Assembly: GCA_963707435.1 (NCBI GenBank)
Contig: CAVPPF010000005.1
Coordinates: 372,001-436,000 of the forward strand
Direction: 5' to 3'
Source: UBA4744 sp963707435
GTDB lineage: Bacteria; Actinomycetota; Acidimicrobiia; Spongiisociales; UBA4744
Length of the DNA: 64,000 nucleotides
Both the position numbers and the translations under genes were made by a program. The notes beneath the pieces were generated by a model. That model saw nothing but the letters and a program-made list of their open reading frames with translations. It ran no database searches and was not told where the DNA came from. The first letter of the stretch is position 1; every line of letters begins with the position of its first letter. Positions 33,412 to 42,033 of this stretch are shown here, one piece after another.

Positions 33412-34202
33412 CTACCCGAACAGTCGGAAGCCGGCCAGGAGCGACTCGGCCGCTTCACCTTCCACCTCGAGCCCGCCTGCAGCTTGGGCCATCTCGTGAC
33501 GTCCGGCGACTCGAGCAGGTAGGCGAGTGCGGATCCCTCGATCCGCTCGATCGTCCCGGATTCAGCCTCAACCAGGTTGCCCCGTCGATCTGCGACGACA
33601 AGGTCTGCCACGGTGCCACCCCGTCCGCTGAGCTCAAGACGAATGCGGGTGCCGTCGGGCAGACAGGCGCCCTTGACCGCGCCCCACCCGGTCAAGCGCA
33701 CGGCCCTTCCGACCACCAGAGATTCGGCGAGCGGCGCAGCGGGACTTTCCAGAGGCAATCCGAGCGCGAACCGCAGATCAAGCAGATGGACGTAGAGGTC
33801 GCTGAGGCGAATGTCTGCGAAATTGATCACGCTGGTCATGCCGAGCGGACCCATGGTCGGCTCCTGCCAACCCGTTTCTTCCAGACCGCGCAATCGCTCG
33901 AGCCGGGTCCGCGAGGCTGTGCGGAACTCTTTGAGAACTTCCTCGTTCGACCAGCTCCGGCGGGCCACCACTCCGGTATCAGTTACCTGATGCAAACCGG
34001 TGTGCTCGGAAGACCATCCCACCGGCGGTTCGGGTTGCGGGAGCCCCAGAAACAACGACTCCAAACCACCAAGGTGCGCAGCCAGATCCTTGATGTCCCA
34101 TTCTGTGTTGGGCGTGGGGAGCGCCCACTGCTCGTCCGGGAGTGCGTCCAGAAGTGCACCGATGCTGCTCCAGGTTTCTTCAAGTGCGCGAAGAATCTCC
34201 AT
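33412..34202 (-). CDS. DinB/maleylpyruvate-isomerase-family protein (mycothiol-dependent type; one frameshift)
   Basis: About 263 residues with an N-terminal DinB-like four-helix bundle. The N-terminus reads LRALEETWSSIGALLDALPD then EWDIKDLAAHLGGLESL, where W.(v/i)KDLaaHL with its metal-ligand His is the hallmark of the maleylpyruvate isomerase N-terminal family. A second His cluster is SDLYVHLLDLRFALGLP. The C-terminal domain (LSGRGGTVADLVVADRRGN) is also typical. Such enzymes use mycothiol and a divalent metal for isomerase or transferase reactions; the substrate here is unknown. The frame breaks near 33479: restoring one G to a GGG run yields the natural ending GLEVEGEAAESLLAGFRLFG and stop at 33412-33414. 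Without it the frame reads into repeat sequence to 33309. Confidence 0.8.
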
Positions 34203-34226
34203 GAGGAGCGGAGACTAGGAGATGAA

Positions 34227-34265
34227 GCGAAGTTGCGGGGGGTTGTTACACCCCCCTGGCTTCGC
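34227..34265. terminator. Nested hairpin between the DinB-family and LigD-type genes
   Basis: The inner perfect stem is GGGGGG (34237-34242) / CCCCCC (34251-34256), loop TTGTTACA. An outer stem GCGAAG (34227-34232) / CTTCGC (34260-34265) brackets it. It lies upstream of the DinB-family start and downstream of the LigD-type stop, so it may terminate the latter on the minus strand. No U tract follows. Confidence 0.45.
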
Positions 34266-34347
34266 CGCGCGCTCCTCCCTAGACCCGAAACGCGACGCAG
34301 AACACAAACTAACTCACAAACATGTAATTTGTCTAGAGGAAATATCG

Positions 34348-36153
34348 TCAGGACTCGGCGAGACCCAGCGCCGCTTCGGCGGGTTCCAATCGCTGGCCAC
34401 CCGCCAGCGCCGGCGCGAACAGATCCCCGGAGCGCTGCAGCCGGTCCCAGATCGTCGCCATCGTGAAATCGTCGGGGCGGACGGTCTCCAGTTCGCTCCA
34501 CAGGAAAGGCGCCGATACGGGCGCTCCCGGCCGGGGACGGACCGAGTAGACCGAGGCGATGGTCTTTCCGCCGACGTTCTGGTTGTGGTCGATGAAGACC
34601 TTGCCGGCCCGCCTGGGGATGTCCCACTCCATGGTGATTTCATCCGGGTTGGCCGCCACCAGAAGGCGACCGAGCGATTCGACGAACTTGCGAACCCGGC
34701 CGTACTCGTAGATCGGGTCGAGGGGAACGTAGATGTGGAGGCCCGTTGCACCTGAGGTCTTGGGGTAGCCGGTGAGGCCCATCTGGTCGAGGGCCACTTT
34801 GATCAGCTTGGCGACTTCAACCACCTGGTCCCAGGTTGCCCCGTCGGCCGGGTCGAGATCGAAGATTGCGAAGTCGGGCCGGTCGACGCTCGCAGCCCGC
34901 GACAGCCACGGATGGATCTCGATGCACCCCATGTTCGCCAGCCACATCAGCGACTCGGCATCCCGGGCCGTCACGAAGTCGATCGCCGCTCCGCGATGCC
35001 CGGAGTGGATGGGCGCCAGCGGCATCCAGTCGGGTTGATGGCCGGGGGCCTGCTTCTCGTAGAAGAAGCTGCCGTCGGCACCATCCGGGAATCGGGCCAT
35101 GACGATGGCGCGGTCCTGCAGATGCGGGACGAGCACCGGTGCAATCGACGCGTAGTACTGGATGAGGTCGCCCTTGGTATATCCGTCCGGGAAGAACGGT
35201 TTGTCGACGTTGGAGAGCCGCAACGGCCGGTAGGGACCTACCGGGCGGGCATGCGCTCCGTCGGGTATCACTCGAATCGGTTCGGGGAACGCGATCGCTC
35301 CCGAGCCCAGCAGACGGCCGGTCGATTCCTCTGCGGTTCCGGCTGCCAGCGTCTGGCGGATCTCGGCCAGCATGGCGTCGTGACTGTCTTGTTCCTTCGC
35401 CTCGGAGATGATCACCATCCGCAACCCGGCGTCCTGCGCCGCCTCGACCAGCGGGCCGATCCTGATCGTGCCGGTCCCGTAGGGAATGTGCTTGATCTCT
35501 CCCTTGTCCCCGAACAGGTTGTCGGTGAACTGTGCCTGGAGCGGATCGATCATCCATCCCGGAAAGTTGTCCCGCAGGAACGAAATCACCGAGGCGAAGG
35601 CCTCCTTCGAGGTCAGGGCTCCACCGCTGATGGCGTGCACGTGGGCCCAATCGACCAGGGGCCTGACGAAAGGGAACTCATTGGCCAGCAGCGCAATATC
35701 CCCGAGGGTGCCGTAGGCGCTTTCCTTGCCGGCGGTCTCCAAACCCAGGGCCACGCCAAGGTGCTGCACTTTGGGAGCCAGGTATTCGAGGCGAGCCCTT
35801 ACGAGGTCGAGCAGGTCCGGGCCGGATCGCCCGTGTTTGTTGCCCAGATGGGCACAGATGATCCGTGAACCGAGGGCCTTCCCGAGCTTCATCGTGTGCT
35901 CGAGAGCCGCCAGGCATTGCTTGGCCCGGTCTTCTTCTTCAACGGTCAGAATCGCGAAGTACGGGGCATGGACGGACACTGCGATGTCGCGTTCCGCCGC
36001 CAAGCGCCCGAACGAAGCACACCGTTTCTCCTTCCAGGGGAAGTCCTTGACGAACGGCAGCTCGACCGCCTGGTGACCACGGGCGACCAGATCGTCGAGA
36101 AAGGCTGCGTCGTCGTCGCCGGGCGGGAGCCGCGATATGCCGAAGCGGATCAT
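34348..36153 (-). CDS. Fusion: endonuclease IV-like TIM barrel + LigD polymerase/primase domain
   Basis: A 601-residue protein joining two DNA-repair modules. Residues 1-270 form an AP-endonuclease-2/endonuclease IV-like TIM barrel: ligand-type residues occur in SVHAPY (H62), CAHLGNKHG (H102), LGLETAGKES, PLVDWAHVHAIS and VIISEAKE. The positions equal to Nfo H216 and D229 seem replaced (AQFTDN, EIKHIPYG), so the trinuclear Zn site may be incomplete. Residues about 310-600 form a LigD-type PolDom (archaeo-eukaryotic primase fold) with FDLDPAD (metal Asp pair, about 431/433), SGATGLHIYVP (His, about 474) and FIDHNQN...ASVYSVRPRPGAPVS. This domain fills ends with (ribo)nucleotides in non-homologous end joining. 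No Ku or ATP-dependent ligase gene is in the window. An ATG start divergent from the 36204 gene fits. Confidence 0.9.
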   Translation of the reverse strand: MIRFGISRLPPGDDDAAFLDDLVARGHQAVELPFVKDFPWKEKRCASFGRLAAERDIAVSVHAPYFAILTVEEEDRAKQCLAALEHTMKLGKALGSRIICAHLGNKHGRSGPDLLDLVRARLEYLAPKVQHLGVALGLETAGKESAYGTLGDIALLANEFPFVRPLVDWAHVHAISGGALTSKEAFASVISFLRDNFPGWMIDPLQAQFTDNLFGDKGEIKHIPYGTGTIRIGPLVEAAQDAGLRMVIISEAKEQDSHDAMLAEIRQTLAAGTAEESTGRLLGSGAIAFPEPIRVIPDGAHARPVGPYRPLRLSNVDKPFFPDGYTKGDLIQYYASIAPVLVPHLQDRAIVMARFPDGADGSFFYEKQAPGHQPDWMPLAPIHSGHRGAAIDFVTARDAESLMWLANMGCIEIHPWLSRAASVDRPDFAIFDLDPADGATWDQVVEVAKLIKVALDQMGLTGYPKTSGATGLHIYVPLDPIYEYGRVRKFVESLGRLLVAANPDEITMEWDIPRRAGKVFIDHNQNVGGKTIASVYSVRPRPGAPVSAPFLWSELETVRPDDFTMATIWDRLQRSGDLFAPALAGGQRLEPAEAALGLAES

Positions 36154-36190
36154 GGGGAGAGGTTATCGGGCGGCCACGTCAAACGGCCGG

Positions 36191-36196
36191 TACGCT
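36191..36196 (+). promoter_or_regulatory. -10-like hexamer TACGCT close to an ATG (leaderless promoter candidate)
   Basis: TACGCT ends 7 bases before the ATG at 36204, and no Shine-Dalgarno intervenes. This is the arrangement of leaderless actinobacterial transcripts. A similar TACCCT lies 9 bases before the GTG at 53208. Confidence 0.4.
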
Positions 36197-36203
36197 GGCT
36201 CTC

Positions 36204-36611
36204 ATGCGCACACAAGCCACGTTCGTCTGGACTTCGGAAGGACCCGACCCGGCGCGAACGCTGGCAGAGCTGATCATTCGCGGGGTGTCCGAAGCCGGTT
36301 TCGGGTGCACACCGGTCGAGGACCTCGACTACGCCCACGCCTTCCGCACCGTTGTGGGGCGTCGCAACTTCTTCATCATGATGGGCGAGGTCGAAGATGG
36401 GGTCCGCCAATGGCTGGTCTCAACCAAGAGCGAGCTCGGGATCTTCGCCTATCTCATGGGCTCGCGGGACTATCAGGAATACGAGGTGCTCACCGGAGTT
36501 CTGCACGAATGCCTCAGCTCGCTGCCGGGGCTGACCGACCTCCGCTGGTACTCGCTCGAGGACTACAACGAGCGGCCGGACACCGATTGGGCGGCCACGC
36601 CCGGTGAGTAG
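36204..36611 (+). CDS. Small soluble protein of unknown function (135 residues)
   Basis: I do not recognise a family. The product begins RTQATFVWTSEGPDP and looks like a compact alpha/beta protein without signal peptide or membrane segment: strands around FVWTS and NFFIMMGEVEDGV, helices around TLAELIIRGVSEAGFG and YEVLTGVLHECLSSLPG. The segment LDYAHAFRTVVGRRNFF is notable. It is divergently transcribed from the repair fusion gene with only 50 bp between them, and a leaderless-type -10 box lies in that gap, so the two may share control. Codon usage is like the neighbours, and no frameshift is apparent. Confidence 0.75.
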   Translation: MRTQATFVWTSEGPDPARTLAELIIRGVSEAGFGCTPVEDLDYAHAFRTVVGRRNFFIMMGEVEDGVRQWLVSTKSELGIFAYLMGSRDYQEYEVLTGVLHECLSSLPGLTDLRWYSLEDYNERPDTDWAATPGE

Positions 36612-36746
36612 CGGGTTGGTCCGTCGGTGGCGTGGACGGCGCGAACCTATGAACCCGCCGCAGGTGGCGATGCGGAGAGGGTGGCAGCAGTACGACGGGA
36701 CTTCTTGGAGCGTGTTCGATCACGACCTTCCGTGTACCGTTGGTTC

Positions 36747-37236
36747 ATGACCAGCGGAGACATGGTCCGTCGGGCCCGTGAACGGGTCGGATCCGGAACC
36801 CGCCCCGGACCGCGCCCGTCGCAGGCGCTGGCGGTTGTCACGTGCATGGACACCCGCGATTGACCCCTTTGGGCTCTTCCGGTCACAGCCCGGCGACATC
36901 CACACCATCGAGAACGCAGGAGGTTTGGTCACCGACGACGTGATCCGATCGTTGCTGATTTCGCAGCGCTATCTCGGCACTCGCCGGGTGGCCGTGGTCA
37001 TGCACACCGACTGCGGGTTGCTGGGTCTCGACTCGGCCGCCGAGGCAACCGCAATCTCTAACGAACTCGGTGTGGATCTGCCCTTCACGCTGGGCGGATT
37101 CGACGATCTCGGGCAACGACTTGCCGAGTCGGTCCGCCTGGTCCGCACGACGCCGCTGCTCCCCCACCGGGACAGTGTGCTGGGCTACATCTACGACGTG
37201 GACACGCAGCGTTTGGCCGAGGTCCCGATCGGCTGA
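36747..37236 (+). CDS. Beta-carbonic anhydrase, Rv1284-like (one frameshift)
   Basis: A cytosolic Zn enzyme interconverting CO2 and bicarbonate. It has about 163 residues, the size of the small mycobacterial beta-class enzymes. Zn and catalytic motifs: VVTCMDTR (Cys plus the Asp-Arg dyad), then HTDCG with the His and Cys ligands (about residues 92-95). ENAGGLVTDDVIRSLLISQR is diagnostic of the Rv1284-type subfamily, as is the C-terminal GYIYDVDTQRLAEV. The frame breaks near 36861: CGCGATTGACCCC carries one base too many; without it CMDTRIDPFGLF reads through. The start is uncertain; ATG at 36747 matches family length, and an in-frame GTG at 36627 would add 40 residues. The tRNA-Lys gene follows 32 bp downstream. 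Confidence 0.85.
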
Positions 37237-37261
37237 CCGATGTCTCGTCCGGCGCTACTCT
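37233..37261 (+). promoter_or_regulatory. tRNA-Lys promoter
   Basis: A -35-like CTGACC (37233-37238) and a -10-like TACTCT (37256-37261) are separated by exactly 17 bases. The -10 box ends 7 bases before the mature tRNA 5' end. Confidence 0.5.
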
Positions 37262-37268
37262 CCCGGTG

Positions 37269-37344
37269 GGGCCTGTAGCTCAGTTGGCAGAGCAGGGGAC
37301 TTTTAATCCCAAGGTCGTGAGTTCGATTCTCACCGGGCCCACCA
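37269..37344 (+). tRNA. tRNA-Lys (anticodon UUU)
   Basis: This 76-nt gene folds as a full cloverleaf. The acceptor GGGCCTG pairs with CGGGCCC, the D arm is GCTCAGTTGGCAGAGC, the anticodon loop is CTTTTAA (anticodon TTT at 37302-37304), and the T arm is GTGAG-TTCGATT-CTCAC. The 3' CCA is encoded. The outermost anticodon-stem pair is a G-A mismatch. Confidence 0.97.
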
Positions 37345-37390
37345 TCGAACCGGACTTCCGCGGGCCCCGGGGCTGCTTTCCCAGCCTTCC

Positions 37391-37648
37391 CTACCGGATG
37401 GTCTCGTCGAGCTTCGCTACGAATTCTTCCGGCCGGAGCGGGTAGAAATCGGCGCTTTCGCCGCCCAGGTTCAAGACGACCCGGGTCTGGGTCCAGCGCA
37501 GATAATTGACCTCACGCAGCGGGTATCGACCGAGCATCTGATCTCCCTGCTTGAGGATGATCGCTTCCCTTTCGATATCGATAACCAGATCTGCTTCGGC
37601 CGTCCCGTCGTGGAGGACGAGCCGGCCACCGAATTGCGTGTCGCTCAC
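37391..37648 (-). CDS. Small conserved-looking protein, possibly PH-like (85 residues)
   Basis: Function not recognised. The product begins SDTQFGGRLVLHDG and alternates short beta strands (ADLVIDIEREAIILKQGD, REVNYLRWTQTRVVLNLGGE) with a C-terminal helix (RPEEFVAKLDETIR). This resembles small PH- or split-barrel-like folds, but the resemblance is only by pattern. The GTG at 37648 is chosen because GGAGGGAGGAC lies just upstream; a longer reading to 37723 runs through that ribosome-binding site. It lies convergent to the tRNA gene and downstream of Dps. Confidence 0.7.
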   Translation of the reverse strand: MSDTQFGGRLVLHDGTAEADLVIDIEREAIILKQGDQMLGRYPLREVNYLRWTQTRVVLNLGGESADFYPLRPEEFVAKLDETIR

Positions 37649-37780
37649 ATCGTCCTCCCTACCGGAGCGTACAAACGTGTCGACCGGCTTTGCGGAGGTA
37701 GGCGAGTTTCTTTTCGCGACCAATCAATGATCGCAAACGGAAGGTTTGGAGGAGCTGTCGACCGGGATCCCGAACCTGAT

Positions 37781-38248
37781 CTACTCGACGGTGGACCTCA
37801 GCATCCAGGCCGTCTTCTCGTGGATATTGATGCGCTGGGTAGCCAGATCAGCCGAGGCAACATCGCCGGCCTTCTCGGCGGCCGCCACCACCGTTCGCGC
37901 TGTGCGCACCACGGTCTCGTGCCCGGTTGCCAGCCGGCGCACCATTTCGAGGGCGTCGGGAGATTCAGTGTCGTCGGGAATGCTCGACAACGCAGCAAAA
38001 TCCGCATAGCCAAGCGGGGTGAGGTGCCCCAGAGCCCGGATACGCTCGGCGACTTCATCAACCGCATCGCGAATTTCCAGGTACTGCTCCTCGAACATCG
38101 TGTGCAAGGCCCGGAACATGGTTCCGGTCACATTCCAGTGATAGACGTGTGTCTTGAGGTAGAGCGTGTACGTGTCCGCAAGAAGGTGCGCCAGACCTGC
38201 TGCTATTTCCTTACGATCTGGCTCGGCGATACCGGTGTTGATCTCCAC
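37781..38248 (-). CDS. dps: Dps-family ferritin-like DNA-protection protein
   Basis: A cytosolic dodecameric ferritin of 155 residues that oxidises Fe2+ with H2O2 and protects DNA. The ferroxidase signature is present: KTHVYHWNVTG (His ligand), FRALHTMFEEQYLEIRDAVD (His, Asp and Glu ligands) and EVAERIRALG. The C-terminal helix ends KTAWMLRSTVE, and the N-terminus is short and not Lys-rich, so DNA binding may be weak. The GTG at 38248 is preferred because AAGGAG lies 8 bases upstream; extending to 38314 would cross this site. Its neighbours are a transporter upstream and the PH-like gene downstream, all on the minus strand. Confidence 0.92.
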   Translation of the reverse strand: MEINTGIAEPDRKEIAAGLAHLLADTYTLYLKTHVYHWNVTGTMFRALHTMFEEQYLEIRDAVDEVAERIRALGHLTPLGYADFAALSSIPDDTESPDALEMVRRLATGHETVVRTARTVVAAAEKAGDVASADLATQRINIHEKTAWMLRSTVE

Positions 38249-38338
38249 TTCTGAGGCTCCTTCTGGATGGTGATCTCCTGGAGCCGAGTCTACGACGATG
38301 CCACATTGTGCCAACTCGGCATTGGATCCAGACGGAGG

Positions 38339-40489
38339 TCAGTTCACATGGCCTGGTTCGAGAACGCCCGCCCGCGGGAGCAGGGCCGGAATGATGACCA
38401 GAGCCGTCAAGGCGGCGGTGGTCATCGACACCCACATGATCATCGAAATCTGCGGGTGGACTCTGAACGGAGACAGCCACAGGGCCGTCAGCGCCACGGC
38501 GATCCCGAGAGCGTTGGCGATGATCGGCCGGCCGGCGCGGTCGATGGCGCGCAGCACATAGCCGTCCCCTTCGGTGCGGGCGAAGTCGATGGCGGCAACG
38601 AAGTGGATGGCGTAGTCGATGCCCACCCCGATGACGATCGATGACAGGACCGCCGTCACCAGGTTGAGCTGTATGCCAGAGGCTGCGATGAACCCGAGCA
38701 GGGTGGCGCTGGTCAGGACCAACGGCGCCAGGCTGACCAGGGTCTGCCGGACCTTGCGGTAAGCAGCCAGCAACATCAGGGTCACCAGACCGTAGGCGAC
38801 CGCCAGCGAGATGAACTGGGCGCGCAGCACCAAACGGGCTACCTCGTCCCAGATGACGGGCATGCCGGTCAGAATCCGGATCTCCTCCTTCCCGGCCGCA
38901 AATTCGAGCCAGCCCTGCAGGTCTTCGGTCTCGAATTGGGACGGCAAGAGCATGAAACGGAGCCCGTCAGTCGGACGCCATCTGACCGAGCGGCAAAGGT
39001 GTTTCTCCGCTGAGGGCACCCTGCAGCTGCGCATCGGGGACCACTCCTCGTAGGTCGGCCAGACTGAAGACCTTGCGGATCCCCGGCAATGACTCCAACT
39101 CCCTCGAGAGGTCCGTCACCCGGGCGAGACCGCCGAGACCGTCTGCCTGGTCGAAGACGAATTCACCGATGAGCGGGGTTGCCCCACCGAATAGCTCGGC
39201 GGTCTTCTCAAATCCAAGGCGGACCGGGTCGTCCTTCTTGAAGTAGATGAGCTGATCGCCGTCGACTTGCAGCTGCGGGATGAAGACGGCCGAAAAGGCG
39301 ATCGAGGCCTCCAGCCAGGGCGGCAGCTACCCACCGTCGCGAGGCCGGTTTCTTGACGGCCGCGGTGAGCCGGGGTCCGAGCAATGCGGCGTGGTGTTTT
39401 GGTTCGACATGCATCCGGCTGAGCAGAGCGGGGAGAGCGAAGAACGAGATGATGCCGGCGAAGACGATGCCGATCGCGGTGAATGATCCCAGCTGGGCGA
39501 TCGGGGCAACGCCGGTGAAGATCAGCGACAGGAACCCGGCGGCAGTGCTGATGGTGGTGAGGATCATCGGAACCCCAACCTGGCGAAGGGTCGAGGTCAC
39601 CCGATCGACTTCATCGAAGGTGCGCTCGACTTGTTCCTGGTAGTGGGTCACGAAATGGAGGCCGTCGGCGGAGCCCATCACGATTACGAAGATGGGCACC
39701 AGGATGGTGATGATGTCGACCTCTCTCCCCAGGGCGAAGATGAACCCGAAAGTCCACACCGAACCAAGCAGAGCCGGGACAACGGCGAAAATGGTGAGCT
39801 TGCGATCGCCCACGTTGGCGAAGAACACGCCGAGCAAGCAGGATGACGATGACCGGCGGGATCACGATCAAGAACCAGCTCATCTTGTCGAGAATCGAAG
39901 CAAAGATGACTGGATTGCCCGAGAGGGTCAGCTCCAGTCCGTCCGGAGCGGTCACATCGTTCACCGCCTGGGCTACTTCCAGCGAATCACCCAGCGGAAC
40001 GACCAGCATCAGCGTGTTGCGGCCGTCCTCACTCACCAGCAGATCGGCCAGAGGGTTCTGTCCGACGAGATCGGTGATGAGTTGCTCGGGCACCAGGGCA
40101 ATCTGCTCCGGTGTCAGCGGCGCGCCGGTCAACGGGTTGACCTCAGGAACGACCGAACCAACCTGACCGACGCCCTCGACTGCAGCCAGGGTGTCCCGCA
40201 GTTCGACAACGGCGACCAGAAGGTCCTTCTCGAACAACGTGCGCCCCTCCGGCGCCGACACCAGCACGTTGATCGGATCCCCGGTGTCGTATTTCTCCTG
40301 GAGGGCGACCCACGCCTCACCCGTGGCGTTCCCTTCCGTGATGAACTTCGACACGTCGGCGTTGAAGGACATGCGGAACAACATGGCCACCGACACGAGC
40401 GTGATGATCCCGGTGAGGGCCAGCACCAGCTTGGAGCGTTCAACGATGAATCTGGCGATGCGGTCCAACGGCTGCCTTTCCGGCTCCAC
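38339..40489 (-). CDS. MMPL/RND-superfamily transporter (three frameshifts)
   Basis: A membrane exporter of about 715 residues with two copies of the RND half-module. TM1 is KLVLALTGIITLVSVAMLF, followed by a large outside loop (VLVSAPEGRTLFEKDLLVAV) and the TM block LTIFAVVPALLGSVWTFGFI and ITILVPIFVIVMGSADGLHF. The latter is the MMPL/SSD-type motif; GSADGLHFVTHYQE is conserved in HpnN-like proteins. The second half repeats it (SSIVIGVGIDYAIHFV then ARTEGD). Substrate unknown; relatives export lipids or hopanoids. Frames break near 39838 (an extra T in CTGCTTGCTC), 39322 and 38990, and correcting each restores conserved helices. GTG start. No partner protein gene is adjacent. Confidence 0.85.
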
Positions 40490-40693
40490 CCTAGAACAAC
40501 CGCCTCTCGCCCCGTTCTACCAAATCCTGGGACATATGCGTCCCTCGAATGGAATAGGACTTCATATGCAAGAAATCCGCCATTCGACCTAGGAAGAACC
40601 TTCCGGAAGGCCGGAGGCTTCCGTTACTGTCGCGCTTTCCGGTCCCGGGCATGCACGTTCGCCCGCCCGCTCCGGATGAGGAGAGAGGTAGGA

Positions 40694-41965
40694 ATGTCGC
40701 GAAAGGGTCTCCGCCACGAACGGGTTCTGGATTACATCGAAACCTCGATGCAGCAGGGCGTTGATGCGGGCGTGATCCGCATTCGCGTCGAGGATGAAGT
40801 TCTCGCGGGCGACTCGGTCACGGTGGATGGGAAGACTCTCGCCAACTTCGGCTCCTGCGCGTATCTCGGCCTCAACGTCGACCCTCGATTGAAACAGGGC
40901 GCGATCGACGCGATCGAGCGATTCGGCCCGGTCTTCTCGTCTTCGGCGGCGTACACATCGGTCGGCCTCTACACCGAACTCGAACGAGACCTGACCCGCA
41001 TGTTTGGATCCGGCCACGTTGTGCTGCCAACCACGACGACGCTCGGACACCTGGCGGCCCTGCCCGTGCTCGTCTCACCCGACGACGTCGTCCTGGTCGA
41101 CACCCAGTCCCACGCCTCCGTCCATCTCGCTACCGATGTTCTGCGAGGGCGCGGAATATCCGTCACCGAACTCCTCCACAACGACATGGATGCACTCGAA
41201 GAGGCCCTCGAGGAAGCTTCCCGGGAAGGCCACTGCCGGATCTGGTACCTGGCGGACGGCATCTACTCGATGTACGGCGACGTCGCTCCCGTGGACACGG
41301 ATCGCCACTTCATGGATCGCTTTCCGTCGCTCCATGTGTACCTGGACGACGCCCACGGTTTTGGATGGCAGGGCCTGCATGGTCGCGGGTACGTTCTCAA
41401 CGAGATCCCGCTGCATGAACGCATGGTCATCGCCGTCTCCCTGGCCAAATCCTTCGGCACCGGTGGCGCCGCCCTTCTGTTTGCGGACGAAGAAACCGCC
41501 AGGAGGGTGTGGCTGGCAGGTGGTACGCTCACCTTCTCCGGTCCCATCCACCCGGCCGAACTCGGCGCTGCGGTTGCGTCCGCCGAGATCCACCTATCGG
41601 CCGAACACCAGGAACGCCAGGCACGCCTTCTCTCCCAAATCGACATGGTCACGGCCCTCTTGCAGAAGCATCGACTTCCGGCCGTTTCCCTGGACCCGAC
41701 CCCGATCTGGTTCATTCGGATGGGACGGCTCAGTCAGGCAATCGAATTGACCCGGAGACTGATGAAGGACGGCTTCTACGTGAATCCGGCGGCGTTTCCG
41801 GCCGTCCCGCGCGGCTACGGCGGTGTTCGGTTCACGCATACGCTGTATCAGACCGACGACCAGATAGTCGGCCTCATCGAGTCGATGGCCCACCACGTCC
41901 CGGAGATCATCGACGAAGCGGACATCATCCTCGATCTGACCGACGAGGACGCCCGGAGACCCTGA
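40694..41965 (+). CDS. Alpha-oxoamine synthase family PLP enzyme (KBL / AONS / serine palmitoyltransferase-like)
   Basis: A 423-residue cytosolic PLP enzyme that condenses an acyl thioester with an amino acid. Motifs: NFGSCAYLGLNVDPRL (substrate-binding N-terminus), SSSAAYTSVGLYTELER, DTQSHASVH, YLADGIYSMYGDVAPV, LDDAHGFGWQGLHGRG (PLP-contacting Asp and His) and VSLAKSFGTGGAALL with the Schiff-base Lys. The variant sequence around the Lys (LAKSFGTGG rather than the usual S.SKA.G..GG) sets it apart from standard BioF, so the product could be a long-chain 3-keto amine (sphingolipid- or CqsA-like). ATG with GAGAGGTAGGA immediately upstream; longer in-frame extension is antisense to the MMPL gene. 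Its position beside a lipid-type transporter is suggestive only. Confidence 0.88.
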   Translation: MSRKGLRHERVLDYIETSMQQGVDAGVIRIRVEDEVLAGDSVTVDGKTLANFGSCAYLGLNVDPRLKQGAIDAIERFGPVFSSSAAYTSVGLYTELERDLTRMFGSGHVVLPTTTTLGHLAALPVLVSPDDVVLVDTQSHASVHLATDVLRGRGISVTELLHNDMDALEEALEEASREGHCRIWYLADGIYSMYGDVAPVDTDRHFMDRFPSLHVYLDDAHGFGWQGLHGRGYVLNEIPLHERMVIAVSLAKSFGTGGAALLFADEETARRVWLAGGTLTFSGPIHPAELGAAVASAEIHLSAEHQERQARLLSQIDMVTALLQKHRLPAVSLDPTPIWFIRMGRLSQAIELTRRLMKDGFYVNPAAFPAVPRGYGGVRFTHTLYQTDDQIVGLIESMAHHVPEIIDEADIILDLTDEDARRP

Positions 41966-42033
41966 ATCTCTCCGGAACAACGACCGGATCATTCTCTTTA
42001 TTGAGCCTGACGAGCTGCCGATAACCATGATGC

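Noticed and set aside
39692..40693. 334-codon N-terminal extension of the oxoamine synthase
   Set aside because: It is antisense to the MMPL gene, has no family similarity, and the ATG at 40694 has its own ribosome-binding site.
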